A stretch of 64,000 nucleotides of DNA from Rhodanobacter sp. AS-Z3. Lineage in GTDB: Bacteria > Pseudomonadota > Gammaproteobacteria > Xanthomonadales > Rhodanobacteraceae. Position numbers and translations under genes: made by a program. The notes under the pieces are model-generated. The model was given only the letters and a program-made list of their open reading frames with translations. It was not told the origin of the DNA and did not search any database. The DNA is taken from the NCBI RefSeq assembly GCF_029224025.1, contig NZ_CP119392.1, positions 643,001-707,000 of the forward strand. The letters run 5' to 3'. Each line of letters opens with the position of its first letter. Positions within the stretch are counted from its first letter, which is position 1. This document shows, in pieces, positions 60,615-64,000 of this stretch.

Positions 60615-61406
60615 ATGAAAAGGCTGCTCATCGCGGGCTTCGTGCTCGCGCTGCTGGTTCCTGCGTGCGCGTTTGCACAAGATGCGTTCACCGGCACCTG
60701 GACGCAAGACGCCACGTCAGTGCATGAAACTGGTGGCAAGCCGATGGTCATGTCCCTCAAGGACGGCGTTTTTACCGACGATTCCGTGCCGCCGATGAGC
60801 GTCAAGGCGGATGGCGAGGATCATGCGGTCACCGGTCAGAAGCGCTTTGATATGGCGGCAGTCAAGGTGGTCGATGACCATGCCTTGCAGTTGACCCAGA
60901 AGAAGGATGGCAAGACGACGTGGATGGGTGTGTTCACGGTCGCTCCTGATGGCAAGACGGCGGTGGGTGAGTACACCAGCTACCGCGAAGGTTCTGCGCC
61001 CATGACGGGCAAGGTGGCGTTCGACCGCGTCGGCAAGGCGCCGAAGGGTTTGAATGCAGCATCCGGCTCGTGGCATTTCGACCACGTGATCAGCGAGGGT
61101 GGCCCTGCCAGGACGTATACCTATCATGTCGACGGCAACAAGATCGACTACAAGAGCGAGACGATGTCGTATACCGGCACCATCGGCGGCAAAGCCGTAC
61201 CGTTCATGGATGGCGACAAGCAGGACGGCACCGTGTCGGTGAAGCGCGTGGGGAAGAACGTCTTGCGTGAAACCTTCCTGGACAAGAGTGGCAAGATGCG
61301 GGCCACCAGCACCATGACGCTGTCGACCGATGGCAAGAGCATCAAGTCGTCAAACTATTCGGCCGAAAGCAAGGTCACCAGTACGGCGGTCGCCAACAAG
61401 GAATAG
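60615..61406 (+). CDS. Exported hypothetical protein
   Basis: A 263-aa protein with a signal peptide (MKRLLIAGFVLALLVPACAF, cleavage near AQ). The mature part has a two-part beta-rich layout with repeated short strands: FTGTWTQDATSVHETGGKPM and, later, YTGTIGGKAVPFMDGDKQDG. This suggests a duplicated lipocalin-like or beta-barrel half. The family is not recognised. ATG 60615 follows GGAGG. Confidence 0.7.
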   Translation: MKRLLIAGFVLALLVPACAFAQDAFTGTWTQDATSVHETGGKPMVMSLKDGVFTDDSVPPMSVKADGEDHAVTGQKRFDMAAVKVVDDHALQLTQKKDGKTTWMGVFTVAPDGKTAVGEYTSYREGSAPMTGKVAFDRVGKAPKGLNAASGSWHFDHVISEGGPARTYTYHVDGNKIDYKSETMSYTGTIGGKAVPFMDGDKQDGTVSVKRVGKNVLRETFLDKSGKMRATSTMTLSTDGKSIKSSNYSAESKVTSTAVANKE

Positions 61407-61442
61407 TTGAGTCAACCGTGCCACGTTGTTGAGCAAGGAAAG

Positions 61443-61462
61443 GCCCGGCGTGCCGGGCTTTT
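61443..61462 (+). terminator. Rho-independent terminator after the hypothetical exported gene
   Basis: GCCCGG/CCGGGC stem with a CGTG loop (61443-61458), followed by TTTT (61459-61462). It lies 37 bp after the stop codon. Confidence 0.85.
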
Positions 61463-61860
61463 CCTTGCGTGGTGAGCGTGCTTTTGGTGCATGCCCTGCC
61501 ATACCCTCCTGCACAAATGGGCGTGATGTGGTCGATTCGGCCGAACTGGAGTGGTGTGCAACACAACACGATCCAGTTGTCGGTGTGGATCTCGATGGCG
61601 ACCATGACGAGTTCATCAAGCCCGAGCGCACCGCGCACCTCGCGGCCACGACTCCCGATTCCGGCTTGATAACCGTGTGCACCGTCAGTCACTTCGTACC
61701 GTTTGCAGGCGCCTGCGCTGCTCGGTGCCGCGGTGCGGCAGTCTCACGATGGCGAATCGACTCTCCGTGGATGGCTGACCGCACAGGCAGCCCACGTCGG
61801 CATCAGCCGTGCCGGCGACCTATCGAGGTGCTCAGGAAGCTGTCAGCAGCAACCTCAACG
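61463..61860. other. 398-bp stretch without a supported gene
   Basis: Open frames exist on both strands, but none has a ribosome binding site, a signal peptide or a recognisable domain. One + strand frame (61510-61680) has a slightly protein-like stretch (VVGVDLDGDHDEFIKP), which could be a remnant of a decayed gene. Confidence 0.4.
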
Positions 61861-62235
61861 TCAAACACTGCAGTAGATATCGTGCAAGGCCAGCATGATC
61901 CGCTCGGTGGGCCCCTTGGTCAGTGTGTACCAGATGGTCTGCGCTTCGCGTCGCGTATTGACCAGACCTTGTTCGCGCAATCGCGCCAGATGCTGCGACA
62001 GCGCCGACTGGCTCAGGTCGGCCAGCTCTTCGTTGATCTGGCCTACGGTCATTTCGTGATCGACCAACAAGCACAGGATGCGCAGTCGATACGCGTTGCC
62101 CAGTGACTTCAACAATTCCGAAGCCTCTTCGGCGCGCTCCTGCATGGCACCCATGTCCGGCAGTGCCGGCACCGGCTTGCGGCTCTTCACCGCCACCGTT
62201 CGGGCTGGCTTGCGAGTTGACTTCTTCATATCCAT
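61861..62235 (-). CDS. bigR: BigR/SqrR-like ArsR-family persulfide-sensing repressor
   Basis: A 124-aa winged-helix protein with a basic N-terminal tail (residues 1-22) and the ArsR core (NAYRLRILCLLVDHEMTVGQ; LSQSALSQHLARLREQGLV). The two sensor cysteines of BigR/SqrR are present: C55 in RILCLLV and C122 in HDIYCSV, 67 residues apart, as in that family. Sulfane sulfur links these cysteines and releases the DNA. It is divergent from the sulfide:quinone oxidoreductase gene, the classical target. Confidence 0.87.
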   Translation of the reverse strand: MDMKKSTRKPARTVAVKSRKPVPALPDMGAMQERAEEASELLKSLGNAYRLRILCLLVDHEMTVGQINEELADLSQSALSQHLARLREQGLVNTRREAQTIWYTLTKGPTERIMLALHDIYCSV

Positions 62236-62270
62236 GTATATAAGATATTTCTAAATTAGATAGCTGTTAT
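62236..62270 (-). promoter_or_regulatory. bigR promoter with AT-rich palindromic operator
   Basis: Minus strand: -35-like ATAACA (62270-62265), 17-bp spacer, -10-like TATCTT (62247-62242), then 6 bases to the ATG, suggesting a leaderless mRNA. The palindrome TCTAAATTAGA (62250-62260) lies in the spacer and is the likely operator shared with the divergent sqr gene. Confidence 0.5.
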
Positions 62271-62348
62271 GTTCCTGCGCGGGCCGCATGCTGTCAAGTC
62301 GGCGCGCAGTACCCGATTCAATGGTTGCGTTGGTTGGAGGGTTGGCTC

Positions 62349-63638
62349 ATGGCAAACATCATCATTCTGGGTGCAGGGTTGGGCGGCATGTCGGCGGCGT
62401 ACGAAATACGTGCGCTGCTTGGCAGTGAGCACGACATCACGGTGGTCGGAGAAGGGCCGCAGTTCAACTTTACCCCGTCCAACCCCTGGGTTGCGGTGGG
62501 CTGGCGCGAGCAAAATGATATCCGGGTGGACGTGAAGCAGCCGCTGGAACATCGCGGCATCCACTTCATTGACACGCGTGCTGACAAGCTGATGCCGGCC
62601 GACAACCAGCTTCTGCTGCAGGACGGTCGCAAGCTGGACTACGACTATCTGGTGGTGACCACCGGTCCACGTCTGGCGTTCGAGCGGGTTCCAGGCAGCG
62701 GGCCGTCAGGTTATTCGCAGTCGATCTGTACCGGACCTCACGCGCACGCTACCTGGCTGGCGTATCAGGAATTCCTCAAGCATCCCGGTCCGATCGTGAT
62801 CGGTGCCGTGCAGGGTGCGAGCTGCTTCGGTCCGGCCTACGAGTTCGCGATGATCGTGGATACCGATTTGCGCCGCCGCAAACTGCGCGACCAGGTGCCG
62901 ATGACCTATGTCACCGCCGAGCCGTACATCGGTCACATGGGTCTGGGCGGCGTCGGCGATTCCAAAGGCCTGCTCGAATCCGAACTGCGCCAGCGCCACA
63001 TCAAATGGGTGACCAATGCGCGGGTGACTTCGGTCGAGGCCGACAAGCTTCATGTCGAACAACTCGATGACAAGGGGCAGCTGCAGCAGACCCACGACTT
63101 GCCATTCGCCTTCTCCATGTTGCTGCCTTCGTTTGCCGGCGTAGATGCGCTGCAAGGCATTGAAGGCTTGGTGAATCCAGGTGGCTTTGTGCTGATCGAT
63201 GAGCACCAGCGCAATCCGAAGTATCCGAACATCTTCGCGGCCGGCGTCTGCGTGGCGATTCCACCGGTCGAAGTCACGCCGGTACCAACCGGTGCGCCGA
63301 AAACCGGCTTGATGATCGAATCGATGGTGACGGCCATTGCGAAGAACCTGCACGCCGAACTGGCCGGTAAACCAATGCGGGCACGCGCCACCTGGAACGC
63401 GATGTGCCTGGCCGACATGGGCGACAGCGGCTTCGCGTTCATCGCGCTGCCGCAGATTCCGCCGCGCAACGTGACCAAGTCGATGACCGGAAAGTGGGTG
63501 CATCTGGCCAAGGTGGCCTACGAAAAATACTTCCTGCGCAAGATGCGCAAGGGCCAGGCCGAACCGTTCTACGAGAAAACGCTGATGCATGCATTCGGCA
63601 TTGATCGATTGAAGAACGATGTGCAGGACGACGCATGA
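62349..63638 (+). CDS. sqr: Sulfide:quinone oxidoreductase
   Basis: A 429-aa FAD protein with the Rossmann start IIILGAGLGGMSAAYEIRAL. The three cysteines needed for sulfide oxidation are at C127 (SQSICTGPHA), C159 (GASCFGPAYEF) and C353 (NAMCLADMGD), matching the catalytic cysteines of Acidithiobacillus-type SQR. NIFAAGVCVAIPPVEVTP is a further SQR block. It oxidises sulfide to sulfane sulfur and reduces quinone at the inner membrane. ATG 62349 has GGAGG upstream. Followed by a cytochrome b561 gene (27-bp gap). Confidence 0.9.
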   Translation: MANIIILGAGLGGMSAAYEIRALLGSEHDITVVGEGPQFNFTPSNPWVAVGWREQNDIRVDVKQPLEHRGIHFIDTRADKLMPADNQLLLQDGRKLDYDYLVVTTGPRLAFERVPGSGPSGYSQSICTGPHAHATWLAYQEFLKHPGPIVIGAVQGASCFGPAYEFAMIVDTDLRRRKLRDQVPMTYVTAEPYIGHMGLGGVGDSKGLLESELRQRHIKWVTNARVTSVEADKLHVEQLDDKGQLQQTHDLPFAFSMLLPSFAGVDALQGIEGLVNPGGFVLIDEHQRNPKYPNIFAAGVCVAIPPVEVTPVPTGAPKTGLMIESMVTAIAKNLHAELAGKPMRARATWNAMCLADMGDSGFAFIALPQIPPRNVTKSMTGKWVHLAKVAYEKYFLRKMRKGQAEPFYEKTLMHAFGIDRLKNDVQDDA

Positions 63639-63665
63639 GCGCGCTTGCCTCAAGGTATCTCTGAC

Positions 63666-64000
63666 ATGAACGCCAATCACAACAGCGAGCGTTATCACAC
63701 GCTTTCCATGGCAGCGCACTGGCTGACGTTGGCGCTGCTCATTGCTGTATATGCCTTGATCGAACTGCGTGGAATCTACCCGAAGGGCACCGCAGCGCAC
63801 GACGCAATGAAGACCTGGCACTTCATGCTGGGGCTGTCCGTGTTCGCGGTGGTGCTGGTGCGCATGGTCTTGCGTCTGATCTATCCGGCGCCCTCCATCC
63901 AGCCGCCGCTACCGGTCTGGCAGCATCGGCTGGCGGCACTCATGCATCTGGCGCTGTACGCGTTCCTGCTGGTGATGCCGCTGCTGGGTTGGTTGACCTT
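63666..64000 (+). CDS. Cytochrome b561, N-terminal part (runs off the right edge)
   Basis: The first 111 codons of a membrane cytochrome b561 (CybB-like). The start reads NANHNSERYHTLSMAAHWLT with a heme-ligand histidine in AAHWLT. A first helix (LALLIAVYALIELRGIYP), a second helix (WHFMLGLSVFAVVLVRMVLR, with another candidate His ligand) and a third helix starting HRLAALMHLALYAFLLVM follow. Family members exchange electrons with quinone. It follows sqr closely and may be part of the same transcript. Confidence 0.85.
   Translation, partial: MNANHNSERYHTLSMAAHWLTLALLIAVYALIELRGIYPKGTAAHDAMKTWHFMLGLSVFAVVLVRMVLRLIYPAPSIQPPLPVWQHRLAALMHLALYAFLLVMPLLGWLT

Noticed and set aside
61375..61692. A 105-residue minus-strand frame upstream of bigR
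   Set aside because: It starts with unrelated low-complexity sequence, overlaps a good terminator and the 3' end of the preceding gene, and has no ribosome binding site.
1..64000. tRNA, rRNA or CRISPR features
   Set aside because: No T-loop GGTTCRANTCC with matching acceptor stems, no rRNA landmarks and no regularly spaced repeats were recognised by reading; a tRNA scan would be decisive and could not be run.

Overview
The window is GC-rich, densely coded chromosomal DNA from a gammaproteobacterium, most likely a Xanthomonadales member of the Rhodanobacter/Dyella/Luteibacter type. This rests on gene content: an Entner-Doudoroff operon back to back with a nagQ-nagB(II)-nagA operon, an Oar-like TonB receptor beside a TPR-sulfotransferase, several outer-membrane receptors and efflux pumps, paired S9 and M16 peptidases, and REP-like repeats starting GTAGG. 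No rRNA, tRNA or CRISPR array was recognised.

Left part (1-16.6 kb). The window opens inside a type I DNA methylase gene (hsdM, 5' end only). Then come small stress and hypothetical genes (TIGR03067, DUF488, DUF2945), a LytTR/histidine kinase pair of the AlgR/AlgZ type with a serine esterase, a secreted protein with TonB-C-like repeats, two divergent S9 peptidases, an SPFH lipoprotein, a HAD phosphatase, FolE, an ECF sigma factor, and a two-gene unit made of an Lgt-like/thioredoxin fusion and a frameshifted DUF998 gene.

Sugar block (16.7-25 kb). zwf-pgl-edd-eda run leftward and encode glucose-6-phosphate to pyruvate plus glyceraldehyde-3-phosphate. The divergent GntR regulator (nagQ), nagB-II and nagA convert GlcNAc-6-phosphate to fructose-6-phosphate. 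TGGTA elements in the shared 223-bp control region suggest joint control.

Outer-membrane and transport block (25-46 kb). It holds a TPR-sulfotransferase and Oar-like receptor, an intact 1,190-bp IS5-family element with TTAA target duplications, a cobalamin riboswitch followed by btuB, two tandem RND pumps without a local adaptor, a UGT-type glycosyltransferase, CsbD, a lipocalin, an MFS transporter and a MATE transporter.

Right part (46-64 kb). DUF2239 is divergent from an M16 peptidase pair (one active, one lacking the zinc motif). A MarR-controlled EmrAB-type tripartite pump follows. Two sulfur-metabolism units close the window. One is a periplasmic DsrE - solute-binding protein - cytochrome c4-like - TsdA-like cytochrome operon. 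The other is a BigR-like persulfide sensor divergent from a sulfide:quinone oxidoreductase and a cytochrome b561 that runs off the edge. Together they suggest periplasmic oxidation of sulfide, persulfide or thiosulfate with electrons passed to the respiratory chain.

The most interesting items are the sulfur-oxidation operon with an orphan binding protein, the Lgt-like/thioredoxin fusion, the adaptor-less RND pair with matching glycine-rich loops, the paired CCGGGTRAAAT sites around the DUF2239 promoter, and leaderless, operator-overlapped promoters at three regulator genes.
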